Shown in pieces: positions 8,347-17,096 of a stretch of DNA of 39,377 bases; positions within the stretch are counted from its first letter, which is position 1; every line of letters starts with the position of its first letter. This stretch comes from Bryobacterales bacterium. Lineage in GTDB: Bacteria > Acidobacteriota > Terriglobia > Bryobacterales > Bryobacteraceae. Under the pieces are notes generated by a model. It saw nothing but the letters and a program-made list of their open reading frames with translations. It searched no databases and was not told the DNA's origin. The stretch covers positions 1 through 39,377 of the forward strand of contig JAOAPQ010000068.1 of NCBI GenBank assembly GCA_025462965.1, read 5' to 3'. Made by a program: the position numbers and the translations under genes.

Positions 8347-10192
8347 ACCGGCAGATCAGCAACTCGCGCTCATAAATCATCTCGGGCGGAAGATGATCGT
8401 GCAGCATGATAAACAACTCCTCATGACCGATCACCTCGCGCCGCCACTCGGACGGATTGAAAGCCTGGGCCTGGTCGAACCGATCCTTCGAGAAGTCCAG
8501 TCCATTCCAGTCCATATCGCTATAGCGCGGCATCCAGCCGATCGACGTTTCCTTACCCAGGGCCCGCCCTCGCACCCGGTCCGCGATCCACTTGAGCACG
8601 CGCATGTTTTCGCTGAAGCCGGGCCACAGAAACTTCCCGTCCTTATCCTTTCGGAACCAATTCACGTGGAAAATCTTCGGCGTCTCGCTCAGCGTGCGCT
8701 GCATCTTGAGCCAGTGCCGGAAATAATCTCCCATGTGATAGCCGCAGAAGGGGAGCATGGCCATAGGGTCGCGGCGCACCTGGCCCACGGCCCCGGCCGC
8801 AGCCGCCGTGGTCTCCGACCCCATCGTCGCGCCCACATACACTCCGGAGCTCCAATTGAAAGCCTGATACACCAGCGGTATCGTGGAAGCGCGCCGGCCG
8901 CCGAACACGAGTGCGCTTAACGGCACACCGGTCGGGTCCTCCCACGCCGGGTCGATGGTAGGGCATTGGGAGGCCGGCGCCGTGAACCGCGCGTTGGGGT
9001 GCGCCGCCTTCGCCCCGGTCTGCTTCGCGATCTCCGGAGTCCATTTGTTCCCCTGCCAGTCCAGACATTCGGCCGGCGGCTCGTCCGTCATGCCTTCCCA
9101 CCAAACCCCGCCCGCGGGCGTCAAAGCTACGTTGGTGAAAATGGTGTTCCGCGATAGCGTCGCCATCGCGTTCGGATTCGTTTTCGCCGAAGTTCCCGGC
9201 GCCACGCCGAAAAAACCGGCCTCCGGGTTGATCGCCCGCAAATGCCCCTCGGCATCCGGTTTGATCCATGCGATATCGTCCCCCACCGTCCAAACCTTCC
9301 ACCCTTTGAAAGCCTCTGGGGGAATCAGCATCGCCAGATTGGTTTTGCCGCAAGCACTCGGGAACGCCGCGGCCATATAGGTCTTCTCGCCCTGCGGATT
9401 CTCCAAGCCCAGGATGAGCATGTGCTCCGCCATCCAGCCTTCGTCGCGCGCCATGTTGCTCGCGATTCGCAGCGCGAAGCATTTCTTGCCCAGCAGCGCG
9501 TTGCCGCCATAGCCCGATCCGTAAGACCAGATCTCCCGCGTCTCCGGGAAATGCACGATGTACTTCTCCGGATTGCATGGCCACGACACGTCTTTCTTGC
9601 CCGGACCGAGCGGCGCGCCTAGGGTATGCATGCAAGGCACCACCCGCTTTACGTCCTTATCGATCTCTTTAAACACGGGCAGTCCGATGCGCGCCATGAT
9701 GCGCGTGCTCACCACCACGTAGGGCGAATCCGTGAGCTGCACGCCGATCTGGGACATCGGCGACCCGATCGGACCCATGCTGAACGGCAGCACATACATC
9801 GTTCGGCCCTGCATGGACCCGTTGAACAGCGCTTTCAGCTTCTTGCGCATCTCGAACGGATTCACCCAGTTGTTGGTCGGGCCGGCCGTATCCTTTGACA
9901 ACGAACAGATGTATGTCCGGTCCTCCACCCGCGCCACGTCGGTTGGATTCGATCGGGCGTAATAACAACCGGGCCAAAGCTCCTGGTTCAGCTTGATGAA
10001 TGTGCCTGCGTTCATCATCTGCTGGCACAACAAGTCGTGTTCTTCCTGCGATCCCGAGACCCAGTGCACCGAGGCGGGCTTTGTCAGGTTGGCCATCTTT
10101 TCCACCCACCTGACAAGATGCGGGTTCTCACTTAAGGGAACGGAAGAGTTGCGTAGCTTCTTTAAGGGCGCGGACATGGTCGGCGCGACCAA
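8330..10192 (-). CDS. pckG: Phosphoenolpyruvate carboxykinase (GTP)
   Basis: [29 protein letters not shown] (P-loop, SACGKTN), [17 protein letters not shown]; full length. True start may be MSAPLKK at about 10177. Confidence 0.95.
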   Translation of the reverse strand: MVAPTMSAPLKKLRNSSVPLSENPHLVRWVEKMANLTKPASVHWVSGSQEEHDLLCQQMMNAGTFIKLNQELWPGCYYARSNPTDVARVEDRTYICSLSKDTAGPTNNWVNPFEMRKKLKALFNGSMQGRTMYVLPFSMGPIGSPMSQIGVQLTDSPYVVVSTRIMARIGLPVFKEIDKDVKRVVPCMHTLGAPLGPGKKDVSWPCNPEKYIVHFPETREIWSYGSGYGGNALLGKKCFALRIASNMARDEGWMAEHMLILGLENPQGEKTYMAAAFPSACGKTNLAMLIPPEAFKGWKVWTVGDDIAWIKPDAEGHLRAINPEAGFFGVAPGTSAKTNPNAMATLSRNTIFTNVALTPAGGVWWEGMTDEPPAECLDWQGNKWTPEIAKQTGAKAAHPNARFTAPASQCPTIDPAWEDPTGVPLSALVFGGRRASTIPLVYQAFNWSSGVYVGATMGSETTAAAAGAVGQVRRDPMAMLPFCGYHMGDYFRHWLKMQRTLSETPKIFHVNWFRKDKDGKFLWPGFSENMRVLKWIADRVRGRALGKETSIGWMPRYSDMDWNGLDFSKDRFDQAQAFNPSEWRREVIGHEELFIMLHDHLPPEMIYERELLICRLQTDA

Positions 10193-10258
10193 GATAACAT
10201 GATCGCTCTACCCCTTCCGCGCCGCCGCCACGCCGCGGTATAGTACTTCTCTTTACGA

Positions 10259-10383
10259 ACGCCACTGAAAGGCGTATCTGGTTTTGCCCGCTGATCCATA
10301 AACCTGCCGGTTTCAGCATCGCGTTTCGTCCAGCAATTATAAGGCGGGTTGTAGACCCGCGAACGGTCGGTGACTGCTCCGTT
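10259..10383. repeat. Cluster of four short hairpins in the pckG / PEP-CTERM intergenic region
   Basis: ACGCC-N7-GGCGT (10259-10275), AAACC-TGCC-GGTTT (10300-10313), GCGGGT-TGTAG-ACCCGC (10344-10360), AACGG-N12-CCGTT (10362-10383). Confidence 0.5.
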
Positions 10384-10514
10384 ACGGTGACTATCGACTG
10401 CTGGGGGATTAGTTGCCAATCTTGTTCACCTCCTTTCTGTTGGATTGGACCTCGGGCTTCCGTCAGCACCTGTTCAGCGGCTTATCATTCGGGTCACAAA
10501 TCTTTGTAGGTTGC

Positions 10515-10540
10515 TTGCGCCAAGAGTTCAAGTGGCGCAA
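10515..10540. promoter_or_regulatory. Perfect 8-bp inverted repeat immediately upstream of PEP-CTERM gene
   Basis: TTGCGCCA-N10-TGGCGCAA, ending 9 nt before the ATG at 10550. Confidence 0.5.
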
Positions 10541-10549
10541 ACTAGACCG

Positions 10550-11191
10550 ATGATCACGTTACGGCTCTTGCCAGCGCTGTTCTTCCTCTCTTGTGCCGCC
10601 CCATTCGCGCATGCAGATCTTTCTGTGTACAAATACGTGGGTAATGCTTTCACGTCCCAATACGGATTGTGGCCAGCGAATCCCACGCGGATCACAGCCA
10701 CAATAACTCTCGCCCAGGCTATTCCCGGAAACAGTTCTGTAGCATTCAACGCCGCATACTTGGGGCCAGACCTTCTAGGGTGGACAGTCAGCGATGGAGT
10801 GCGTACGCTGACCGGATCGGATACAGGGTTAATCAATCTATACACGGACGCGAAAGGATCTATCAGCAACTGGACCATTGCAGTTGGGGAGCGTCCCTAT
10901 GCTGGTAGTTCGTACGCATTCGCCATGAATACATGGGGGCCCGGCACCCCCTGTGACGGCGCTGCTTACTATGCCCCGCCTTCGTCTGACAGGGGATGCC
11001 CGACTGATTTCACCGCCAACACACTCTTCCTAGACCCTAACCCGACTATTCCCTTTAATGTTTTCGCTGGAGTTGGCGACCCTGGCGTGTGGACAATGAC
11101 ACCGGAACCGACAGGGATCGGTATGCTGTTAGCAGGAACGATGACGCTGTTGGCAATACGGCTCTCAAGAAAGAGTCACAAAACAGAATAA
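10550..11191 (+). CDS. PEP-CTERM sorting-domain protein
   Basis: Signal peptide MITLRLLPALFFLSCAAPFAHA and C-terminal TPEPTGIGMLLAGTMTLLAIRLSRKSHK (PEP motif, TM, basic tail). Start refined from ORF start 10445. Confidence 0.8.
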   Translation: MITLRLLPALFFLSCAAPFAHADLSVYKYVGNAFTSQYGLWPANPTRITATITLAQAIPGNSSVAFNAAYLGPDLLGWTVSDGVRTLTGSDTGLINLYTDAKGSISNWTIAVGERPYAGSSYAFAMNTWGPGTPCDGAAYYAPPSSDRGCPTDFTANTLFLDPNPTIPFNVFAGVGDPGVWTMTPEPTGIGMLLAGTMTLLAIRLSRKSHKTE

Positions 11192-11268
11192 TTCTGGCAC
11201 TCAGGCCGGATGCAAATCCGGACGACGTGGTCCCGACCCGGAACCTTACACGTGCGGGCCGAGCCGCC

Positions 11269-11970
11269 CTATTGAACCGCAATGTACAACCTCAGCGGTG
11301 CGGAAATTCCCCCGAGATTCAATGTCAATGGCACCGTGTCGCTGCCGGGAAAGGCCTAGCGCGCTGGGGGCCAGCCCTGCGAATGTAACGGTCGCTTCAG
11401 TCTGTCCGACGAAATATGTAGCGGCAGAGACAACGTATTGGTCTGCTGAACGATCTAGCCCGCCGAAATATTTGGTGTTACCGGGCTGAAGCCGATGGCC
11501 GTAGAGGGTGATCGCATCTCCCGCCAATGCGCGCCGGGACGGCACGCCTGCGATGACGCCTGGAGGAAGCGCGTAAGTCGCACCATCAGAAAACAGCGCA
11601 GCGACGTACCGCTTTCCTCCGACGCTGAAGAAGGTCGGGGCCAGCAGGCCGGGCTGCTCGGCGGTAACCGTCATGGGGAATACGCTGCTCGTGCCAGCGG
11701 CTGTGGGTACAATTAACGGGTGGGGCTGGTGCCGACATTGGAGGGCGCTTGCGCGTTCACCTGACCAGGGTTGATGTAGTCGATAAAGGCGGGTTGGCCG
11801 CCAATTTGTCACCTTTGTGCCGCCGAGCGAGGTGGGAGCGTTCACGCCGTTGAAGTCGCGGCCGCTCCAACCGGGCGTGCCGGTAGCGAGGTTCGAGCCG
11901 TAGATTTTATTCCAGGTCCCGGGGAATGGAGGCGAATTGTCCGAAGGCGCTGGCGCTATAGTTGCGGTCG
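11269..11970 (-). pseudogene. Degenerate TIGR03437-family C-terminal domain remnant
   Basis: Pieces in different frames: PGTWNKIYGSNLATGTPGWSGRDFNGVNAPTSLGG / GGQPAFIDYINPGQVNAQAPSNVGTSP / LIVPTAAGTSSVFPMTVTAEQPGLLAPTFFSVGGKRYVAALFSDGATYALPPGVIAGVPSRRA / GSDTVPLTLNLGGISAPLRLYIAVQ*. Left limit from the stop; right limit approximate. Confidence 0.8.
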
Positions 11971-12028
11971 CGCTTGCCTCAACCCGCGCCCATCGGATAG
12001 CCTAAAAGATTATGTCAAAAGCATCGCT

Positions 12029-12802
12029 ATGAAAAATCGCGCTTGGGGGGGGGACTATTTCTTTCTGCTTTCGAATCTGATGCAGAAGGATTTTAAGATC
12101 CGCTACCGTAACATGTCGCTAGGCGTGTTCTGGTCCTTGCTGAATCCGCTCGTCACCATGGGTGTCCTGACGTTCGTCGTGACGCAGATCTTCAAGAGCC
12201 CGCAGCCCAATTACCCGGTTCGCATCCTTTGCGGCCTCGTACCCTTCAATTTTTTCAGTTTCGCCTGGGGAGTCGGAACCAACTCGATCGTCGATGGCAG
12301 CGCCTTCGTCAAGCGCGTTGCCATACCCCGCGAGATCATTCCCATCGCGTCGGTCTTCAGCAATTGCCTCCATATGTTCATTCAGATCGGGTTGTTGCTC
12401 TTCATGACCCTCGTCTTCGGCAATCCTGTCAACCTGAACTGGTTCTGGCTCCCGCTCATTTGGGGCCTCTTCATTGTCTTCGTCTGCGGGCTCACGCTGA
12501 TCACCTCCGCGCTCAATGTCTTCGTACGCGATGTGCGCTACCTGGTGGAATCCTTCAACGCGGTCCTGTTCTGGCTCGTGCCCATCTTCTACGGTTTCGA
12601 AATTGTTCCGGAAAGGTATCGCCCGATTTACGATTTCAACCCCGTCTCGGCGATGGTGTTCGCGCTCCGCCGCATACTGGTCGAAGGCGGCACGCCGTCA
12701 TTCTCCACAATCCGAAACCTCGCTTTTGTTTCCTTCAGTGCGCTGATCGTCGGTTTCATCGTCTTCCGGCAGCTTCGGCGCAAGTTTTACGACTATCTGT
12801 AA
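12029..12802 (+). CDS. ABC-2 type polysaccharide export permease (Wzm-like)
   Basis: LLSNLMQKDFKIRYRNMSLGVFWSLLNPLVTMGVLTFVVTQIF and RYLVESFNAVLFWLVPIFYGFEIVPERYRPIYDFNPVSAMVFALRRIL. Confidence 0.92.
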   Translation: MKNRAWGGDYFFLLSNLMQKDFKIRYRNMSLGVFWSLLNPLVTMGVLTFVVTQIFKSPQPNYPVRILCGLVPFNFFSFAWGVGTNSIVDGSAFVKRVAIPREIIPIASVFSNCLHMFIQIGLLLFMTLVFGNPVNLNWFWLPLIWGLFIVFVCGLTLITSALNVFVRDVRYLVESFNAVLFWLVPIFYGFEIVPERYRPIYDFNPVSAMVFALRRILVEGGTPSFSTIRNLAFVSFSALIVGFIVFRQLRRKFYDYL

Positions 12803-12805
12803 CCT

Positions 12806-13546
12806 ATGTCTCTGATCGAGTTCGAACGAGTTTCGAAGACATTCAAGCAGGGCGCGGGCGCCAAGTTGCTGCTGGGCCATGTCCAGGACCGCCTCCGGCG
12901 CACCGAGCGGAACCTCTTCTATGCTCTCCGCAATGTCTCCTTTAGGGTGGAGAAAGGCGAAAGCCTGGCTGTGATCGGACGCAACGGGGCGGGGAAGAGT
13001 ACGCTGCTCGGGCTCGTCGCCGGCCTCTCCGATCCCAACGAAGGGCGCGTCACCGTCAACGGCCGCGTCGCCGCGCTCCTCGAGCTTGGCTCCGGTTTTC
13101 ACTGGGATCTCACCGGCGTTGAAAATCTCTGGCTGAACGCCGCCCTGCTCGGACTCACGCGCAAGCGTACCGAGGAGATCTTCGATTCCATTGTCGAGTT
13201 CTCCGGCATCAGTGACTTCATCTTCCAGCCGCTCCGCACCTATTCCACGGGCATGGTCATGCGGCTCGCCTTCGCCATCGCCGTCCACGTCGATCCGGAC
13301 ATCCTCATCATCGATGAAGTACTAGCCGTTGGCGACGCCGCCTTCTACACCAAGTGCCTGGACAAGATCATGGAATTCCGCCACGCGGGCAAGACGCTGC
13401 TCTTCGTTTCCCACTCGGGCGCCATGCTCACCACCCTCTGCGACCGCGCGCTCTGGCTCGACCAGGGCCAGGTGATGGCCGATGGCCTCATCGCCGATGT
13501 CGCGCCGCTTTACGAGGGGCACGCGGCCACCCCCGTCGGTGCCTGA
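12806..13546 (+). CDS. Polysaccharide export ABC transporter ATP-binding protein (Wzt-like, no C-terminal carbohydrate-binding domain)
   Basis: VIGRNGAGKSTLLGLVAG (Walker A), YSTGMVMRLAFAIAV signature region, DILIIDEVLAVGD (Walker B). Confidence 0.93.
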   Translation: MSLIEFERVSKTFKQGAGAKLLLGHVQDRLRRTERNLFYALRNVSFRVEKGESLAVIGRNGAGKSTLLGLVAGLSDPNEGRVTVNGRVAALLELGSGFHWDLTGVENLWLNAALLGLTRKRTEEIFDSIVEFSGISDFIFQPLRTYSTGMVMRLAFAIAVHVDPDILIIDEVLAVGDAAFYTKCLDKIMEFRHAGKTLLFVSHSGAMLTTLCDRALWLDQGQVMADGLIADVAPLYEGHAATPVGA

Positions 13547-14570
13547 TCCCCAGCCGCTCGCGCCGCGCGTAACTGTCGCCATTCCCACCCTGGCAGCGGA
13601 TCAAGCGCTCTCCGAGTGCCTCGACTCCCTCTCGTGCCAGACGCTCGGCAATTTCGAAATCATCGTCATCGATAACAGTGGTCGCGGCCTGGTCCGCGAA
13701 CGAGGCCACGCCTCGCGCTCCCGCGTGCGCATCCTGGATATGACACACAACACCGGCTTCGGGGCCGCCATTAACCAGGCGATCGACGCCTCAACCGCAC
13801 CTTACATAGCAACCTTGAACGACGATGCCGTTGCATCATCGCGCTGGCTCGAAGCCCTCGTGGAAGCCCTGGACTCGAGACCCGACGCCGGAATGTGCGC
13901 ATCGCAGGTGCGCCTCGCCGGCGAAGACCTGCTCGATTCCGCCGGAATGCTCCTCTGCGCCGATGCCAGCAGTAAGCAACGGGGCCACACGCGCCATCCC
14001 CAGGACTTCAACTCGCCCGGCGAGGTTCTTCTGCCCAGCGCGTCCGCCGCGCTCTATCGGCGCGCCATGCTCGAACAAACCGGCGCTTTCGATCCCGATT
14101 TCTTCCTGTATTGCGAAGACACTGACCTCGGCCTCCGCGCCCTGCGAGCCGGCTGGAGGTGTCTCTATGCCCCAGGCGCCGTCGTGGACCATCGGTATTC
14201 GCATTCCGCCGGCCGTGTATCTTCGCTAAAAGCGTACTTCGTGGAGCGCAACCGTCTCTTCGTCGCGATCAAGAACTTCCCGCTCCGCATCCTTCTGGCC
14301 GTGCCTTTCGCCGCAGCGGCGCGCTACGCGTGGCATTTTTTTTATCTGCTGCAAGGCACCGGAGCGGCCGCCGGCTTCAGCGGAGAAGGGAACTCCGCCT
14401 GGAACCTTGCCTGGTACGTGCTGAAAGCTCACGGTTCCGCTATCGCCGCCCTCCCCGCATTGCTCCGGAAACGCCGCCAGATTCAGCGCACCGCGAAGCT
14501 GTCTTCGTCCGCCTTCATCCGCGTCTTGCGCCGCTTTTCCATCTCCCCGCGCGCTATCGCCAGGCTGTGA
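13539..14570 (+). CDS. Glycosyltransferase family 2
   Basis: VTVAIPTLAADQALSECLDSLSCQTLGNFEIIVIDNSG, IATLNDDAVAS, GAFDPDFFLYCEDTDLGLRALRAGW. GTG at 13539 proposed as start, 8-nt overlap with the ATPase gene. Confidence 0.88.
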   Translation: MPDPQPLAPRVTVAIPTLAADQALSECLDSLSCQTLGNFEIIVIDNSGRGLVRERGHASRSRVRILDMTHNTGFGAAINQAIDASTAPYIATLNDDAVASSRWLEALVEALDSRPDAGMCASQVRLAGEDLLDSAGMLLCADASSKQRGHTRHPQDFNSPGEVLLPSASAALYRRAMLEQTGAFDPDFFLYCEDTDLGLRALRAGWRCLYAPGAVVDHRYSHSAGRVSSLKAYFVERNRLFVAIKNFPLRILLAVPFAAAARYAWHFFYLLQGTGAAAGFSGEGNSAWNLAWYVLKAHGSAIAALPALLRKRRQIQRTAKLSSSAFIRVLRRFSISPRAIARL

Positions 14571-14571
14571 T

Positions 14572-15408
14572 TCACTTGTGAATCAGTTTCAAATCCACAA
14601 ACACCCGGGCGCCCGCGCTCGTGTCGGGCGTCGCCACGTACATCGCTTTCTCCGTCTTTCCATCCGGACCGCTCTCGTCCGCTTTCTCGAATACCAGATC
14701 CCGCGACAGCATCTGCTGCTGAACGTGACCCATGATCGCTCCGCTGATTGTCGCGTTCTTCGCCATGATGGTCTTGGCGTCGCCGTTACCTTTGTTTCGC
14801 TCGCCGGTCGCGTAGATCAACTTCTCCAGATCTTCCTCGGGCGTTCGCGTCAGGATCAGCGAAACCTTCTCCGTTCCCGGTTGCTCGTCAAAATAGAACG
14901 ACGGTGAATCCGCCGGCGGAATCTGATACACCTTGCCGCGATCGATCCGGTTGTTCCCGCCCGAAATCGCGGGATTCGGAAACAACGGGCGCCAGGTCCC
15001 GCTCGTTCCCTGCATCACGATATACAGAAACGCCGTGTCGTTCGATTCCACGTTGATCCGGATGCGATCGCCGGAGCGAAACTCCGTATCCGGGTCCACC
15101 TCCCGGTATTTGTCTCCCGTCAGCTTCAGAATCGTGTATTTGAGCCCAAGCGGCTGCTGCCGGTAACTGACCGTGGTGATCTCCGCGGCCTTGGTAGTTA
15201 CCGGAGGTTCAACGGGAGGCGCCCTTTTGACGACGCTCGTTCCTTTCGGTTTAGCAGGCGGGGCCTTCGCCTGCGGCTTTGCGGCCGGCGTCGCAGTCAT
15301 CGGCTTGTAGAACAGTTCGCGCGCCTTGAGCGGCGCATCGTCCTGGTATCCGAAAGCGGCCGCTGCCGCAGCCATGCCGATGTAGAGCGGAGCGCGCAAT
15401 AGAGACAT
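14572..15408 (-). CDS. DUF4384 domain-containing exported protein
   Basis: YREVDPDTEFRSGDRIRINVESNDTAFLYIVMQGTSGTWRPLFPNPAISGGNNRIDRGKVYQIPP is a DUF4384-like segment; Pro/Ala/Lys-rich linker after the signal region. Confidence 0.8.
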   Translation of the reverse strand: MSLLRAPLYIGMAAAAAAFGYQDDAPLKARELFYKPMTATPAAKPQAKAPPAKPKGTSVVKRAPPVEPPVTTKAAEITTVSYRQQPLGLKYTILKLTGDKYREVDPDTEFRSGDRIRINVESNDTAFLYIVMQGTSGTWRPLFPNPAISGGNNRIDRGKVYQIPPADSPSFYFDEQPGTEKVSLILTRTPEEDLEKLIYATGERNKGNGDAKTIMAKNATISGAIMGHVQQQMLSRDLVFEKADESGPDGKTEKAMYVATPDTSAGARVFVDLKLIHK

Positions 15409-15443
15409 TTGGAATCCTCTCTCGATTCAGTATGCAATAATAA

Positions 15444-15459
15444 GCGGCGTTAAAGCCGC
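15444..15459. repeat. Short REP-like hairpin
   Basis: GCGGC-GTTAAA-GCCGC in the divergent intergenic region. Confidence 0.4.
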
Positions 15460-15519
15460 AATCGCGTTACGGCTGAAACGAAGCTGCAAGCAAGGTCACT
15501 ACCTGGTTGGAGGGCCCGG

Positions 15520-16143
15520 ATGTGGAAAGCCTATAGATCGCGCGGTCCGTCCGCAGCGGTAGTCGCGGTGACATGCGTTGCGGCTCTGCTTTTGCAGCCT
15601 CTGCCAGCGCAGGATCAGCCCCCGCCGGCCGCTCTGCGTATTGTCATTCTCGATGGCGATGAAGCCATCAACAACATCCGCCAGCGTACAGCCCGCGAGC
15701 CCATCGTCCAGGTGGAGGATGAGAATCATCGGCCCGTTGCCGGCGCGGCCGTGATCTTCGTGCTGCCGAACGATGGCGCGGGCGCCACGTTCGTCAACGG
15801 CGCACGGACCCTCTCGGTGGTAACGGATAGCAAGGGCCAGGCCGTGGCACACGGCCTGCGGCCCAACAACGTTCCCGGCCAATATCAGATTCGTGTGGAT
15901 GCATCGTACCGGGGCGCGACTAGCCGGGCTACTATCAACCAGAGCAACGTCGCCGGGTCCGCAGCCGGCGTTGGACTCTCCACCAAAATGCTCATCGGCC
16001 TCGGCGTGGTCGCGGGTGTTGTCGCTGCTACGAGCGCCTGGGCAGCGACGCGGGGAAATAACAATACGGCCGGAAACGGCACTGTAACGGGTACGCCCAT
16101 CGTTCTGACTCCAGGTACCGGCACCGTAGGTCCGCCGCATTAA
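15520..16143 (+). CDS. Ig-like / carboxypeptidase-regulatory-like exported protein with C-terminal TM
   Basis: Signal region VVAVTCVAALLLQPLPAQ; VQVEDENHRPVAGAAVIFVLPNDGAGATFVNGARTLSVVTDSKGQAVAHGLRPNNVPGQYQIRVDA; TM KMLIGLGVVAGVVAATSAWA; Gly/Thr-rich tail. Confidence 0.7.
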   Translation: MWKAYRSRGPSAAVVAVTCVAALLLQPLPAQDQPPPAALRIVILDGDEAINNIRQRTAREPIVQVEDENHRPVAGAAVIFVLPNDGAGATFVNGARTLSVVTDSKGQAVAHGLRPNNVPGQYQIRVDASYRGATSRATINQSNVAGSAAGVGLSTKMLIGLGVVAGVVAATSAWAATRGNNNTAGNGTVTGTPIVLTPGTGTVGPPH

Positions 16144-16157
16144 ACAGGAGAACCCTT

Positions 16158-17096
16158 ATGTGGATGAAATCATCGCTCCTGCTTCCGCTGCTTGCGGGCT
16201 CACTCTTCGCGCAGTTTTCGGGGCCGTCCCTCGGTCTGGTCTACGACGCTCCCAACCAGGCGCTGCGGCGCATTGCCGGCCTGCCCGGCGGCGCGACCTT
16301 GAGCGATCCGGTCCTCACCGGGATCGCCTTCGCGGCGGTCGCGCCCGATCACAGCTTCGCCATCGTCAGCAGCGCAGACGGATCCGGTTACCAGTTGTTC
16401 ACGCGCGATGGGCTTAGTGCGCTGCCACCCGGTCTTACTCCCAGTGCGCGTGTCGCGTTCAGTCCCGGCGGTGGCGCGGCGGCATTCTACGCCGATGGTT
16501 CTGCCTCGCTCACGCTCGTCACCGGATTACCGTCCCAGCCCTCGCTCCAAGCAATCGCCGTGGGCGGAGCGGTGGGCAAATTCGCAGTGAACGACGCCGG
16601 CTCCCTGCTCGTGAGCGTCCCGCGACAGCCCGCCGGCGAGAGCGTCCTGCAAATCTCGCCTCAAGGCCAGCCAGTTCAGGTCCTCGACGTCACCCAGGCA
16701 GCGGCGATCATTTTCTCCAGGGACGGAGCGAAGGCCTGGATCGCCGATGCCGCGGAGAATCGTATCTGGTCTCTATCTCAGTTCGATACTTCGGCAGTGG
16801 CCGCGCCAATTGCTTCTGATGCGGACGGTCTCTCGACTCCCCTGGCGCTGGCCGTGTCAACCGACGCGCGGACCCTATGGATCGGGAACGGTGGAACGAA
16901 CGGCGTCATCACCTTTGATCTCTTTCAAGGTACCGCCCTTGCCTCCCTGACCTGTTCCTGCAAGTTGACCACTCTGTCCCCGTTGACGGGCGCTGGCGTC
17001 TTTCGACTCACCGATCTGGCGACTGACCCCATTTGGATTCTGGACGCCTCTCAACCAGCTCCCCGGATTCTTTTCATACCGGCGGTGGCCCAATGA
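16158..17096 (+). CDS. Secreted beta-propeller-like protein
   Basis: AGGAGA SD upstream of ATG; signal peptide; repeated blade-like segments (IAFAAVAPDHSFAIVSSADGSGYQLF..., AIIFSRDGAKAWIADAAENRIWSL..., LAVSTDARTLWIGNGGTNGVITFDL). Confidence 0.65.
   Translation: MWMKSSLLLPLLAGSLFAQFSGPSLGLVYDAPNQALRRIAGLPGGATLSDPVLTGIAFAAVAPDHSFAIVSSADGSGYQLFTRDGLSALPPGLTPSARVAFSPGGGAAAFYADGSASLTLVTGLPSQPSLQAIAVGGAVGKFAVNDAGSLLVSVPRQPAGESVLQISPQGQPVQVLDVTQAAAIIFSRDGAKAWIADAAENRIWSLSQFDTSAVAAPIASDADGLSTPLALAVSTDARTLWIGNGGTNGVITFDLFQGTALASLTCSCKLTTLSPLTGAGVFRLTDLATDPIWILDASQPAPRILFIPAVAQ

Noticed and set aside
8643-9635. 330-aa minus-strand ORF inside pckG
   Set aside because: Alternate-frame ORF within a highly conserved PEPCK; high GC creates long open frames.
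10440-10550. Possible sigma54 (-24/-12) promoter before the PEP-CTERM gene
   Set aside because: No convincing TGGCAC-N5-TTGC match could be found by eye.
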